Positions 34,353 to 44,203 are shown, counted from the first letter of the stretch. The stretch is DNA of 64,000 nt from Chitinophaga sp. Cy-1792 (GCF_011752935.1 NZ_VWWO01000003.1:744001-808000), one strand, 5' to 3'. The notes: generated by a model not told the origin, from the sequence alone. Translations and numbers: made by a program.

Positions 34353-35765
34353 ATGCACATTGAACAGATTTACACAGGTTGTTTGGCCCAGGGTGCCTAT
34401 TATATCAGTTCTGCCGGCGAGGCAGCGATCATAGATCCATTGAGAGATACTACGCCTTACCTCCGCAGAGCTGAAAAAGACGGTGTTAAGATCAAATATA
34501 TCTTCGAAACACACTTCCATGCCGATTTCGTTTCCGGTCACCTCGACCTGCAAAAGGAAACAGGTGCGCCTATCATATATGGCCCCGGCGCTGACCCGGC
34601 ATTTGAAGCCATCATCGCTACCGATGGCCAGGAATTTAAAATTGGCGACGTTACCATAAAAGTATTACATACGCCAGGGCATACCCTGGAAAGTGTTACC
34701 TATCTCCTGAAAGATGAAGAAGGCAAAGACCACGCGATATTCAGTGGTGATACCCTCTTCCTCGGAGACGTAGGACGCCCTGATCTTGCCCAGAAAATGG
34801 ACGGGATTACCAAAGAAGACCTGGCAGGGATGCTGTATGATAGTCTTACAAAGAAGATTATGCCGCTGGCAGATGATATTATCGTATATCCTGCTCACGG
34901 TGCAGGGTCCGCCTGCGGTAAGAATATGATGAAAGAAACAGTGGATACACTGGGGCATCAGAAAGAGATCAACTATGCATTGAACCAGCCGGACAAGGCG
35001 CACTTCATAAAAGCGGTAACAGACGGGCTGCTACCGCCACCGGAATATTTTCCTGCCAATGTACTCATGAACAAACAAGGGTACAAAAGCATGGACGAAG
35101 TATTGAAAAAAGGCCTCATGGCATTGTCTCCCGCCGACTTTGAACAGGCCGCCAATGATACGCGTGCGATGATCCTGGATACACGTGATAATGGCGACTT
35201 TGCACAGGGATTTGTACCTCGTTCCGTGAATATCGGCCTCCGTGGCGACTTTGCGCCATGGGTGGGCGCCCTGATAGGCGATGTTTCCCAACCGATACTG
35301 CTGGTAAGCAATCCGGGTACAGAAACGGAAGTCATCGAACGCCTGAGCCGTGTTGGATTTGATAACGTTATCGGCTATCTGAATGGCAGCTTTGAAGCCT
35401 GGAAAAATGCCGGTAAATCCATTGATATCATCAACCGGATTCCTGCAGAACAGTTTGCCGCTGAATTAAAAGACGATACTACGGTCATAGACGTACGAAA
35501 AGAGTCGGAGTATAATGCGGAACATGTCAGCGATGCATATAACAAGCCATTAGGTGATATCAGCCACTGGCTGAAAGATCTTGATCACAACAAACATTTT
35601 TATATTCACTGTGCCGGTGGCTATCGGAGCATGATAGCAGCCAGCATCCTGCAAATGCACGGATACCGCAACTTCAGCGAAGTGGCCGGAGGATTCAATG
35701 CAATTAATAAAACCAACGTACCCGTAACGGACTTCGTTTGCCAATCGAGAGTATTTAAACAATAA
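34353..35765 (+). CDS. Persulfide dioxygenase-like MBL protein fused to two rhodanese domains (CstB-like)
   Basis: 470 residues from the ATG at 34353. N-terminal metallo-beta-lactamase domain (1 to ~240) with THFHADF, HTPGHT and SGDTLF, the ETHE1/persulfide dioxygenase iron-site pattern. Next a rhodanese domain lacking the active cysteine (the equivalent loop reads LLVSNPGTE), then a second rhodanese with active Cys420 (HCAGGYRS). This order (dioxygenase, pseudo-rhodanese, rhodanese) is that of CstB, which turns persulfides into thiosulfate or sulfite. Cytosolic. The first of three same-direction genes; the next starts 2 nt after its stop. Role: detoxification of sulfide or persulfide. Confidence 0.88.
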   Translation: MHIEQIYTGCLAQGAYYISSAGEAAIIDPLRDTTPYLRRAEKDGVKIKYIFETHFHADFVSGHLDLQKETGAPIIYGPGADPAFEAIIATDGQEFKIGDVTIKVLHTPGHTLESVTYLLKDEEGKDHAIFSGDTLFLGDVGRPDLAQKMDGITKEDLAGMLYDSLTKKIMPLADDIIVYPAHGAGSACGKNMMKETVDTLGHQKEINYALNQPDKAHFIKAVTDGLLPPPEYFPANVLMNKQGYKSMDEVLKKGLMALSPADFEQAANDTRAMILDTRDNGDFAQGFVPRSVNIGLRGDFAPWVGALIGDVSQPILLVSNPGTETEVIERLSRVGFDNVIGYLNGSFEAWKNAGKSIDIINRIPAEQFAAELKDDTTVIDVRKESEYNAEHVSDAYNKPLGDISHWLKDLDHNKHFYIHCAGGYRSMIAASILQMHGYRNFSEVAGGFNAINKTNVPVTDFVCQSRVFKQ

Positions 35766-35767
35766 TA

Positions 35768-36340
35768 ATGGAACAAATCATTTCGTTGATTCGTCAGCCC
35801 TGGCCATGGTATGTGGCTGGGCCGCTGATAGGACTTACAGTACCTGTGCTGCTGCTTTTAGGTAACAAATCTTTTGGAATTTCCTCGTCACTGCGACATG
35901 TATGTGCCGCCTGTATGCCGGCTAAAATACCGTTCTTCAGCTACGACTGGAAAAAGGAAAAATGGAATTTGTTTTTTGCTTTGGGAATATTACTGGGTGG
36001 ATTTATCGCCATGACTTTTCTGCGCGAAAGTACGGCCGTAACCGTACATCCCAACCTGGTAAAGGAACTGGCAGGTTATGGCATCCATGACTATTCTTCA
36101 TTGGTACCCCCCGACCTGTTCTCCTGGCCGTCCCTGCTCAGTGTCCGCGGCCTCATCATGATGGTCGGTGGCGGCTTCCTGGTAGGTTTTGGAACCCGCT
36201 ATGCCGGCGGATGTACCAGTGGTCATTCCATCATGGGATTGTCCAGCCTGCAATGGCCTTCACTCGTAGCTACCTGTTGCTTCATGGCCGGTGGATTTAT
36301 CATGGCAAATCTGATACTGCCTACCATCTTATCGCTCTAA
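35768..36340 (+). CDS. YeeE/YedE family thiosulfate/sulfur transporter, first half
   Basis: 190 residues with about four membrane helices. Signature [13 protein letters not shown]; in the characterised thiosulfate channel YeeE, conserved cysteines in such loops relay the thiosulfate. A second cysteine pair HVCAACMP lies after the first helix. Inner membrane. Full-length YeeE is about twice this size; here the other half is the next gene, 9 nt downstream. Moves thiosulfate or another sulfur anion linked to the dioxygenase-rhodanese protein. Confidence 0.86.
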   Translation: MEQIISLIRQPWPWYVAGPLIGLTVPVLLLLGNKSFGISSSLRHVCAACMPAKIPFFSYDWKKEKWNLFFALGILLGGFIAMTFLRESTAVTVHPNLVKELAGYGIHDYSSLVPPDLFSWPSLLSVRGLIMMVGGGFLVGFGTRYAGGCTSGHSIMGLSSLQWPSLVATCCFMAGGFIMANLILPTILSL

Positions 36341-36349
36341 ACAAAAACT

Positions 36350-36754
36350 ATGTTGAAATATTTACTGGCAGGAACTGCCTTCGGAATAATATTGGTAAAA
36401 GCTGAACTCGTGAGCTGGTTTCGTATCCAGGAGATGTTCAGGTTACAATCTTTTCACCTCTATGGCATCATTGGAAGTGCTGTGATAGTAGGAATGATTT
36501 CTATCTTAATTATTAAAAAGTTCGGCATCCGAACAATATCAGGTGAAAAAGTAAATATCCCTGATAAGAAGTTTAATAAAGGCCAGATATATGGTGGATT
36601 GATATTCGGATTGGGATGGGCATTAACCGGTGCATGTCCGGGCCCGCTGCTGGCGCAGGCTGGCGGGGGTGTCACTGTTATCGCTGTTACATTATTGAGT
36701 GCCGTAGCTGGTACCTGGGTGTATGGCAGATTTAGGGAGAAATTGCCGCATTAA
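36350..36754 (+). CDS. YeeE/YedE family (DUF6691-type) protein, second half of split transporter
   Basis: 134 residues, about four membrane helices, signature LTGACPGPLLAQAGGG with the conserved cysteine in GACPGP. Pairs with the preceding gene to rebuild the two-fold symmetric YeeE fold (inference from family knowledge). Inner membrane. Last gene of the sulfur module; a tandem hairpin terminator follows. Confidence 0.85.
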   Translation: MLKYLLAGTAFGIILVKAELVSWFRIQEMFRLQSFHLYGIIGSAVIVGMISILIIKKFGIRTISGEKVNIPDKKFNKGQIYGGLIFGLGWALTGACPGPLLAQAGGGVTVIAVTLLSAVAGTWVYGRFREKLPH

Positions 36755-36767
36755 CACTTTAGGGTTT

Positions 36768-36808
36768 AAGGGAGCTTTTCTCTGCCGAAGGCAGAGAAAA
36801 GCTCCCTT
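36768..36808. terminator. First of two tandem hairpins, 19-bp stem
   Basis: Perfect stem 36768-36786 with 36790-36808, loop GAA on the plus strand; on the minus strand the cap is C(UUCG)G. Ends CCCTTTT on the plus strand, so it fits termination of the YeeE gene. Confidence 0.88.
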
Positions 36809-36855
36809 TTCAATTTCAAAGGATGCCGAAGGCATCCTTTGAAATTGAAAAGGGA
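36803..36855. terminator. Second tandem hairpin, about 25-bp stem, sharing an arm edge with the first
   Basis: Stem 36803-36827 with 36831-36855, GAA loop (UUCG on the minus strand). Six bases (36803-36808) belong to both hairpins, so the outer pairs compete. It fits termination of the convergent GH3 gene on the minus strand. Confidence 0.88.
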
Positions 36856-36862
36856 ATCGCTG

Positions 36863-39154
36863 CTATTTCCCGTATTTAAAACTAACTGTTTGCTTAATAT
36901 CCGCAGAAGACCCACCTAATAACACTTTATACGCTCCCGGCGCTACTACCCAACTCTTTTTCTCTTCACTATAATACGCCAGGTCGGCGGCATTCAGTGT
37001 AAATGTTACCGTTTCTTTTTCGCCAGGTTGAAGGATACGCGTTTTTACAAATCCTTTCAACTCCTGCGTAGGCCTGCCTTCTTTAATGGCCGGTGATTGC
37101 AGGTATAATTGCACGACTTCCTTTCCTGCCTTTTTTCCGCTGTTGGTAACGGTGACGGTTACACGCAATGGCGCTGTGAAAACCGGACTGCTCAAGGCAG
37201 GCTTTCCATAGGCGAAAGTGGTGTACGATAGTCCATGCCCAAAGGAATAAGACACCGGAATATGATGCGTGGCATAATGCCGGTATCCTATGTAGATGTC
37301 TTCCTCGTATTTTACTTCAGAAGGTTTGCCCATCAAAGGATTGCCGGGTGTGGCCTGCGCGCCTGGAAGTTCCTTTCCGGGAAAGTTGGGCGCGGAAGGA
37401 ACATCCGTATAAGCCATCGGGAAAGTGGCTGCAAGTCTGCCGGAAGGATTGATATTTCCGCTGATGATATCAGCAACACTGCTGCCTGCTTCCTGTCCCG
37501 GCTGCCATGCCAGCAGAATAGCATCTGCAGCGTCGCGCCAGCTGGCGGTTTCAATAACGCCGCCAATGTTTAATACTACCACTATCTTTTTGCCTGCCTG
37601 ATGAAACGCATCGCTGACACGCTTTATCAGGTCCTGCTCATCTTTGTTCAGTTCAAAGTCGCCGGTGATTTTTCTGTCATCGCCTTCACCTGCGTTACGG
37701 CCTAAGGTGATTACCGCAATGTCCATGTATTTTGCCAGGCGACCTACCGTTTCCGGGTCGAGGTCCAGCTCCGGTATGCGTGGTGCGGTGCTGAAAAGCC
37801 CCGGAGGCCTTGGGTGTTGTTGCCGTTGTTCTGTGATATACTTTTCATATTCGGACTGCAGGCCTGCATCCAGTACATATCCGGATTGCAGCAAGGCCTT
37901 GTCCATATCGGTAACATATGCTTTGAATACGTCACCGCTACCGGTTCCGCCGGCAATCATCTTATAGGAGGTATTGCCAAAGAGCGCGATCTTTCCGGGG
38001 GCTGCTACAGGAAGCGCATTACTATCATTCTTCAGCAGTACCATGCTTTCCGACGCGGCTTTGCGTACCAACGCTGCGTGGGCGGTAAGATCGGGGTTAT
38101 CGCTATGCGGCAGATGCTTAAAGGTCCTGGATTGCAGTACCAGCTGTAGTATGCCGGCAATATTTTCGTCCAGCACTTTTTCAGACAAGGCGCCGGATTT
38201 TACGGCGGCCACTATTGCATCTGACTGGGCAGCGGTACCAGGCATCAGGAGATTGTTACCTGCCTGCAACTGTTTGACAACGTCTGTGCCACCAAACCAG
38301 TCGGACATCACAATGCCTTTGAATTTCCATTCATTGCGGAGTATGCCGGTGAGTAATCCGGGCCACTCCGACGTATATACGCCGTTGATTTTATTGTACG
38401 ACGACATCACCGTCCATGGCTGTGCGAGCTTCACTGCCAGCTGAAAGCCGCGCAGGTAAATCTCGCGCAATGCCCTGTCGGAAACGATGGTGTTGAGTTG
38501 CATGCGGTTAAACTCCTGGTTGTTGGCAACAAAGTGTTTGATGCTGGTGCCAACGCCGGCAGATTGTATGCCTTTCACCATAGCGGCGGCCATATGGCCT
38601 GTCAGCAAAGGATCTTCGGAGTAGTATTCGAAATTGCGGCCTCCCAGCGGATTACGCTGGATATTCATGCCCGGCCCCAGCATTACATCTATATTATATT
38701 CGAAGGCCTCGTTACCAATAGCTTTGCCTATCTGTGTTACCAGCGCGGTATCCCAGGAGGATGCCAGCAGCGTGGCCACCGGAAAGCCGGTAGCATAGTA
38801 GGTATGCGTGGTGTCGCCATGGCGTTGCGGTGATATCCTTACGCCGGCAGGGCCGTCGGTAACGGTGAGAGACGGAATTCCCAGCCGCGGAATGGCATGC
38901 GTCCGGCCGGAAGCACCAGGAACGGCCTCTGGCACCTTATCGTCTTCCGGTTTGGAAGGAGGGAGGATGCCTGGGGGAAGTCCTTCGATTTTGAGCCCCA
39001 TCCCTGTAACCAGACTGGCTTTTTCATCCAGTGTCATGGCTGCAATAACCCGGGGAATGCTCTGTTTGTCTGTCAGTTTTACGTTTTGTGCCATCGCAGT
39101 ACCTGTTATGCATAACAGCATAGGGATGGACAAGCTGGGGAGTATGTGTTTCAT
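36863..39154 (-). CDS. Glycoside hydrolase family 3 beta-glucosidase
   Basis: 763 residues from the ATG at 39154, which starts a signal peptide (ends GTAMAQ). GH3 N-terminal domain with DGPAGVR, substrate-binding Lys206-His207 (IKHF) and the nucleophile Asp285 in VMSDWFGGTD; GH3 C-terminal domain with AILLAWQPGQEAGSS; fibronectin-III-like tail (LKGFVKTRILQPGEKETVTF). Periplasmic exo-enzyme that releases glucose from the oligosaccharides made by GH16/GH30. It stands outside the SusCD operon and on the other strand, separated by the sulfur module, so it is probably under separate control. Confidence 0.9.
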   Translation of the reverse strand: MKHILPSLSIPMLLCITGTAMAQNVKLTDKQSIPRVIAAMTLDEKASLVTGMGLKIEGLPPGILPPSKPEDDKVPEAVPGASGRTHAIPRLGIPSLTVTDGPAGVRISPQRHGDTTHTYYATGFPVATLLASSWDTALVTQIGKAIGNEAFEYNIDVMLGPGMNIQRNPLGGRNFEYYSEDPLLTGHMAAAMVKGIQSAGVGTSIKHFVANNQEFNRMQLNTIVSDRALREIYLRGFQLAVKLAQPWTVMSSYNKINGVYTSEWPGLLTGILRNEWKFKGIVMSDWFGGTDVVKQLQAGNNLLMPGTAAQSDAIVAAVKSGALSEKVLDENIAGILQLVLQSRTFKHLPHSDNPDLTAHAALVRKAASESMVLLKNDSNALPVAAPGKIALFGNTSYKMIAGGTGSGDVFKAYVTDMDKALLQSGYVLDAGLQSEYEKYITEQRQQHPRPPGLFSTAPRIPELDLDPETVGRLAKYMDIAVITLGRNAGEGDDRKITGDFELNKDEQDLIKRVSDAFHQAGKKIVVVLNIGGVIETASWRDAADAILLAWQPGQEAGSSVADIISGNINPSGRLAATFPMAYTDVPSAPNFPGKELPGAQATPGNPLMGKPSEVKYEEDIYIGYRHYATHHIPVSYSFGHGLSYTTFAYGKPALSSPVFTAPLRVTVTVTNSGKKAGKEVVQLYLQSPAIKEGRPTQELKGFVKTRILQPGEKETVTFTLNAADLAYYSEEKKSWVVAPGAYKVLLGGSSADIKQTVSFKYGK

Positions 39155-39204
39155 GGCAGGGAACAATATCTGTTCCCTAATATAAACAATCGCTGTCAGA
39201 TTTT

Positions 39205-40167
39205 TTAGCCCTTTACCTCATTAGGCAGCTTTTCATTTTTCATGGCTGCTATAATGTTTGTGGCCGCGGTTTTAGCCATTTCATTGCGGGTAGCCACAGT
39301 AGCAGAGCCGATATGCGGCAATATAGCCACGGTAGGTAGCTGCAGTAAAGGGTTTTCTGAATGCATTGGCTCCGGATTGGTGACATCCAGCCCGGCCCCG
39401 TAAATAACTTTTTGCTGTACAGCGGCCAGCAGTGCGGCTTCGTCGTGGATGGCGCCACGGGCGGTATTAATGAAAATGGCCGAAGGTTTCATTTTGCTGA
39501 ATGCCAGCGCATCGAAGCGGCCTTTGGTTTCATCTGTCAAGGCGGTGTGTACCGTTAGCACATCACTCTGTTGCAGTAATTCCTCAAAAGAAACGTAGGT
39601 GGCGCCCAGTTCTTTTTCCGCCTCCAGGTTCCTGGATCTGTTATTATAGATGATCTTCATGTCGAAGGCTCGCTGGCAGCGCCTTGCTACAATAGTGCCT
39701 ATGTTGCCAAGGCCCCATACACCCAGCGTTTTGCCTTCCAGGTCGGTACCAAGATGCGCGGTCGGGTCTGAAAATCCCCATTCTCCGTTGATAATACGTT
39801 TATGCATGTAAAATGCTTTCCTGGCTACAGCTTGCATCAAGAGGAAAGCTATGTCTGCAGTGGATTTGGCAGGAACGCCCGGTACATTGGTAACGGGGAT
39901 GCCCAGTTCAGCAGCTGCCGCGATGTCAATATTGTCATAACCGGCAGACATCAGGCTGATGACCTTCAAATGTCTGCATCTCTCCAGGAAATCCCTGGTA
40001 ACAGGCTTGCCACCCGCATAATACAATGCGTCATAGTCCTGGCAGATGTCCGCCAGTTCTTCAGAAGAGAGGTTTCTTTTCTCTTTCCATTCCGTAACAG
40101 TAATGCCCGCACTTTCCATGAGTGCCAATCCTTCAGTTGGTAATACTCTCGTTGCAAAAACCTTCAT
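39205..40167 (-). CDS. D-isomer 2-hydroxyacid dehydrogenase (glyoxylate/hydroxypyruvate reductase-like)
   Basis: 320 residues from the ATG at 40167. NAD-binding motif GLGNIGTIVARR in the middle domain, catalytic Arg in NTARGAIHDE, Glu in GLDVTNPEP and His in LPHIGSAT: the full D-2-hydroxyacid dehydrogenase set. Best guess is D-glycerate dehydrogenase/glyoxylate reductase, but lactate- or gluconate-type substrates remain possible. Cytosolic. It stops 50 nt from the GH3 start on the same strand and is divergent from the GH89 gene. Confidence 0.86.
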   Translation of the reverse strand: MKVFATRVLPTEGLALMESAGITVTEWKEKRNLSSEELADICQDYDALYYAGGKPVTRDFLERCRHLKVISLMSAGYDNIDIAAAAELGIPVTNVPGVPAKSTADIAFLLMQAVARKAFYMHKRIINGEWGFSDPTAHLGTDLEGKTLGVWGLGNIGTIVARRCQRAFDMKIIYNNRSRNLEAEKELGATYVSFEELLQQSDVLTVHTALTDETKGRFDALAFSKMKPSAIFINTARGAIHDEAALLAAVQQKVIYGAGLDVTNPEPMHSENPLLQLPTVAILPHIGSATVATRNEMAKTAATNIIAAMKNEKLPNEVKG

Positions 40168-40326
40168 ATTCAATATTTTGGTGGGTGGGGAAAACTCAAT
40201 CAAAGATAATGCCTCTCCCGGTATACCCAATATTGTATTTATGTGATTGGGGTGATGTCTGCCAGATACCCTGTTATATGATTTTAATTGTTTTTTAGCA
40301 TCTTTACAACTACTAACAGTGAAACA

Positions 40327-42405
40327 ATGAAATACAGATTATTAGCAATACTGCTGTTGTCTGCAGTAACAGCCCGTGTGTCTGCACAGGATTATCCCGG
40401 CGTGAAAACGCTGGCTCAGCGCCGCGTACCCTGGCTGGAAAAGTCACTCGTATTAAACAGGATACCTGCCGACAGCTCCCGCGAAGTATTTGAAATCCAA
40501 ACCATCGGTAGCAGGCTCCATATCAATGCCTCTTCTTCCAGTGCCGCAGCGGCCGGACTCAACTGGTACCTGAAATACCATTGTCACCGCTCCATGTCGC
40601 ATATGGGTGATAATCTTGCCCCTGTAAATCCTTTGCCTGCGGTTCCTGCAAAAGAAAAGCATCTAACGGAAATGCCTGTACGATATGCGCTGAATTATTG
40701 TACCATCAGTTATACGATGAGCTTTTACAGCTGGGCCGACTGGGAGCATGAGCTGGATTGGATGTCGCTCAACGGCGTAAATACCATGTTGGCTACAGTG
40801 GGTACAGAAGCCGTGTGGCAGCGCACTTTGCAACGGATAGGCTATACATCTGAAGCAGCAAGGAGCTTTGTTGCAGGTCCCGGATTCACTGCCTGGTGGC
40901 TGATGGGCAACCTGGAAGGCTGGGGAGGCCCGGTGCCACAATCCATCATCGATCAGCAGGAAGCATTGCAGAAAAAGATCCTGGCCCGTATGAAAGAACT
41001 GGGCATAGCCCCTGTTATGCAAGGTTTTTATGGCATGGTACCTACTACGCTCAAAGATAAAATGAAGCTGACAGGCGTGGTGCCACAAGGCAAATGGGCA
41101 GGTGGTTTTCAGCGCCCTGATTACCTGTTGCCGGCGGATACCGCATTTCAGCGTATGGCAGCTATTTACTACGAAGAAATGAAACGTAGTTATGGTAATG
41201 ATATCCGTTTCTTCGCCGGTGATCCTTTCCATGAAGGTGGCAATGCGCAGGGCGTAGATGTCCCTGCTGCTGCAAAAGGTGTTCAGCAATCGATGCTGAA
41301 AGCATTTCCGGAGGCTACCTGGGTATTACAGGGCTGGCAGGCCAATCCTGGCGCGCAGCTGCTGGCGGGCCTCGATAAATCCAAAGTGCTGGTACAGGAA
41401 CTTTTCGGTGAAAATACCGCTAACTGGGAGAAACGTAAAGGCTATGAAAGCACGCCTTTCATCTGGTGTACGGTGACCAATTTCGGAGAAAAAATGGGCC
41501 TGTACGGAAAGCTGCAACGCTTTGCTGATGAGGTGTACCGTGCTGCCAATAGTCCATATAAGGGCGTATTCCGCGGTGCCGGCATCATGCCGGAAGGTAT
41601 CCGCAATAACCCTGTTATCTATGACCTGATGATGGAATTACCCTGGCACCAGGAACATGTACAGGTAAAGGATTGGATAAAAACGTATGTACGTGCACGT
41701 TATGGTGTGGAAAACAGCGAACTGGAAGCGGCCTGGCAGGGATTGCTGGAAACCTGCTACAGCAGTTTTGCGGCGTACCAGGAAGGGCCAACAGAATCGA
41801 TCTTTACTGCGCGCCCTGATATGGATGTTAATAAGTCTGTTTCTACCTGGGGTACCAGGAAAAGAAATTATGATACCGCTGTTTTCAGCTTGTCGGTGCA
41901 ACAGTTTCTCAACGCTGCTGCTAAGCTGAAATCCAATATTACACTGCAAACAGATGCGGTGGATTTTGAAAGACAGCTGATCAGTAATCGCGGTGAACAG
42001 GTGTATGCTGATATGATGGCAGCCTGGAAAAATGATGATCAGACTGCATTTAATAAGCAATCCGCATTGTTTCTTTCGCTGATGAACCAGCAGGACAAAC
42101 TCCTGGGACGCAGCCCTTATTTCAGACTGGATACGTGGGTGAATGCAGCCAGGGCTATGGGTAATACGCCAGCAGAAAAGTCATTGCTGGTACGTAACGC
42201 GAAAACACAGATCACCTGGTGGGGGCCTGATAACCCGGATACCGACCTGCATGAATATGCCAACAAGGAATGGAACGGATTAATGAAAACACTATATATC
42301 CCACGATGGGAGAAATTTATCGCTGCACTTAAAAGCAGCCCGGGCAAGCCCGTCGGCAGAATCGACTTTTTCAGCATGGAAAAGCGGTGGTCAGAAGAAA
42401 GATAA
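40327..42405 (+). CDS. Alpha-N-acetylglucosaminidase, GH89
   Basis: 692 residues from the ATG at 40327, opening a signal peptide (ends ARVSAQ). N-terminal alpha/beta domain, then the GH89 barrel with CTISYTMSFYSWADWEHELDW cores (partial: WADWEHELDWMSLNGVN), GTEAVWQ, GPGFTAWWLMGNLEGWGGP, GDPFHEGG and WVLQGWQ, all typical of NAGLU. Removes terminal alpha-linked GlcNAc from glycans in the periplasm. Its presence suggests the region also handles host or fungal glycoconjugates besides glucan. Monocistronic, terminated by the hairpin at 42421. Confidence 0.9.
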   Translation: MKYRLLAILLLSAVTARVSAQDYPGVKTLAQRRVPWLEKSLVLNRIPADSSREVFEIQTIGSRLHINASSSSAAAAGLNWYLKYHCHRSMSHMGDNLAPVNPLPAVPAKEKHLTEMPVRYALNYCTISYTMSFYSWADWEHELDWMSLNGVNTMLATVGTEAVWQRTLQRIGYTSEAARSFVAGPGFTAWWLMGNLEGWGGPVPQSIIDQQEALQKKILARMKELGIAPVMQGFYGMVPTTLKDKMKLTGVVPQGKWAGGFQRPDYLLPADTAFQRMAAIYYEEMKRSYGNDIRFFAGDPFHEGGNAQGVDVPAAAKGVQQSMLKAFPEATWVLQGWQANPGAQLLAGLDKSKVLVQELFGENTANWEKRKGYESTPFIWCTVTNFGEKMGLYGKLQRFADEVYRAANSPYKGVFRGAGIMPEGIRNNPVIYDLMMELPWHQEHVQVKDWIKTYVRARYGVENSELEAAWQGLLETCYSSFAAYQEGPTESIFTARPDMDVNKSVSTWGTRKRNYDTAVFSLSVQQFLNAAAKLKSNITLQTDAVDFERQLISNRGEQVYADMMAAWKNDDQTAFNKQSALFLSLMNQQDKLLGRSPYFRLDTWVNAARAMGNTPAEKSLLVRNAKTQITWWGPDNPDTDLHEYANKEWNGLMKTLYIPRWEKFIAALKSSPGKPVGRIDFFSMEKRWSEER

Positions 42406-42420
42406 CATTGGAATTAAGTA

Positions 42421-42446
42421 AGGAGTGGTAATTTTACCACTCCTTT
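42421..42446 (+). terminator. Terminator of the GH89 gene
   Basis: 12-bp perfect stem (42421-42432 with 42435-42446) with a very short loop, followed by TTCATTT. The rest of the 200-nt gap to the next gene shows no further clear element. Confidence 0.8.
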
Positions 42447-42605
42447 CATTTATTGTGCATTCGTTGCTACAAATTTCTACCCGAAAGAAGGAAATTGTTC
42501 AACAATAGGAACCGGTATTTGTTGTTATCAGTTTATCTTCGCCAGGGCACGGAATTTGACCCCTTTGCGAACTACTGACACTCACCTTAATACTGCCGGG
42601 TAAGC

Positions 42606-44096
42606 ATGAAGACGCCCTTTACTAACCTGATTGGGTATATTAAAACTGATCGCTGGATATTATTATCCATCTGTATAATAGCTGCACTACGTTTCTCTTT
42701 TATTGGACTGATGGGACTAATGCCGCAGGATGCCTACTATTATTTTTACGGGCAGCATCTTGCATTATCCTACTTCGATCATCCACCCGCCATCGCCCTC
42801 ATTATGCGCGGCTTCGGCGAAGTATTCGGACGCCATGCCTGGGTAATCAAGCTGGCTGATACCGTTATCACTTCTCTGACAATCTTCGCTTTCTATCATC
42901 TTGCTAAAAAATTCCTGAGCAGACATAAAGCATGGAATGCCTTACTGGCTATTTACTCCACATTGATGGTGACTATTTTATCGCTGGTGACTACACCCGA
43001 TGTACCATTAATGTTGTGCTGGACAGTTTCGCTGCTATGTTTATATAATGTCATTTTTGAAAAGAGATCATTTTGGTGGATATGGGCAGGACTGGCTATG
43101 GGTGCTGCTTTTGATAGTAAGTACACCGCCATTTTTCTTCCCGCCGGAACAATTTTATTCTTACTGTTGTCCAGACCGCACCGGAAGTGGCTAATTTCGC
43201 CCTGGTTTTATTTATCGGTGATTATATTTATTGTAGCAATTTCACCGGTGATTATTTGGAATGTGAATAACGATTTTGCATCCTTCAGATTTCAGTCCTC
43301 AGAAAGAGCGCATGACATCGCATTAAACTGGCTGGATGTTTTGGGAGTCATAGGACACCAGTCTGCAATTTTATTGCCGGCGCTGTTTTTTGGTTTGCTG
43401 TATTATCTCTGGAAACTATTGAGAAAATACGGGCTGAAATGGTGGAAGCTGTCAGACAGGACATTATGGTTGTTATGTTTCTTTTTGCCTGTTTTTCTGG
43501 GTTTTCTGGTGATTTCACCAATTTATTGGGTAAAGCTGAACTGGATGATGCCCGGTTATATCACCGCTATCATCTGGATCGGGCCCTGGCTTACGAGAAA
43601 GTTTCTGCGCGTTCAGTGGATCATATCATTAATTGTTCACCTGGCGCTGGCAGTAGAAATATTATGCTATCCCGTACCGGTTAAGTCTGACGACACCTGG
43701 ATGGGATGGGCAGATTTTGGAAAACAGGTAGCTGTAATCCAGTCAAATTATCCTGATGATTTTATTTTTTCGGCAGATGACTATAAAACCAGTGCGATGC
43801 TCAACTTTTACCTGGGCAGAATGGTTTATTCTCAGGAGATACTTGGGAGAAGAGCGTTGGAATTTGATTTTATAGGTACTGATCTTGAAAAGTTAAGAGG
43901 CAGGAATGCAATTTTTATTAACTCGCTTACTGACGTAACGGATGATGTGGATGAGTTGAAATTTACTGAGGATCTGAAACCGTATTTCAGCAGTATCACA
44001 CAGTTGCCGCCTGTAATTGTTACGCGCAATGGCCGTGTGGTACGCAAATTCCTGGTATTCCGATGCAGTAATTACCAGCCGCCGCATACATATTGA
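42606..44096 (+). CDS. GT39-type glycosyltransferase (PMT/ArnT-like) integral membrane protein
   Basis: 496 residues with 9-11 membrane helices. After the first helix is the conserved luminal motif PQDAYYYFYGQHLALSYFDHPP, matching the PMT_2 family in which an acidic residue deprotonates the acceptor. Family members transfer a sugar from a polyprenyl phosphate donor to lipid A, lipid or protein on the periplasmic side of the inner membrane. The ~90-residue C-terminal part is soluble. Acceptor and sugar cannot be inferred. Single gene. Confidence 0.85.
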   Translation: MKTPFTNLIGYIKTDRWILLSICIIAALRFSFIGLMGLMPQDAYYYFYGQHLALSYFDHPPAIALIMRGFGEVFGRHAWVIKLADTVITSLTIFAFYHLAKKFLSRHKAWNALLAIYSTLMVTILSLVTTPDVPLMLCWTVSLLCLYNVIFEKRSFWWIWAGLAMGAAFDSKYTAIFLPAGTILFLLLSRPHRKWLISPWFYLSVIIFIVAISPVIIWNVNNDFASFRFQSSERAHDIALNWLDVLGVIGHQSAILLPALFFGLLYYLWKLLRKYGLKWWKLSDRTLWLLCFFLPVFLGFLVISPIYWVKLNWMMPGYITAIIWIGPWLTRKFLRVQWIISLIVHLALAVEILCYPVPVKSDDTWMGWADFGKQVAVIQSNYPDDFIFSADDYKTSAMLNFYLGRMVYSQEILGRRALEFDFIGTDLEKLRGRNAIFINSLTDVTDDVDELKFTEDLKPYFSSITQLPPVIVTRNGRVVRKFLVFRCSNYQPPHTY

Positions 44097-44166
44097 TTGT
44101 TGCGATGTGATGATGGTGATCATGAGTTTGACTGACGACAATCATCGAATGTATGTGTTAACATCA

Positions 44167-44197
44167 TTTGTTTTTGATGGATGCTGACTTAGCTTTG
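44167..44197 (+). promoter_or_regulatory. Full-consensus promoter (TTTG-N19-TAGCTTTG)
   Basis: TTTG 44167-44170, 19-nt spacer, TAGCTTTG 44190-44197: the best match to the Bacteroidota promoter in the window. The start would be near 44204, about 75 nt before a strong terminator. Confidence 0.72.
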
Positions 44198-44203
44198 CTG
44201 TAC

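Noticed and set aside
35768-36754. YeeE halves as a frameshifted single gene
   Set aside because: Each half has its own start, signature and complete helices, and two-gene YeeE/DUF6691 arrangements are usual in this phylum.
40663-41289. 208-codon open frame antisense to the GH89 gene
   Set aside because: Shadow of a real gene: no family motifs, Cys/His-rich composition and no promoter or spacing that suggests expression.
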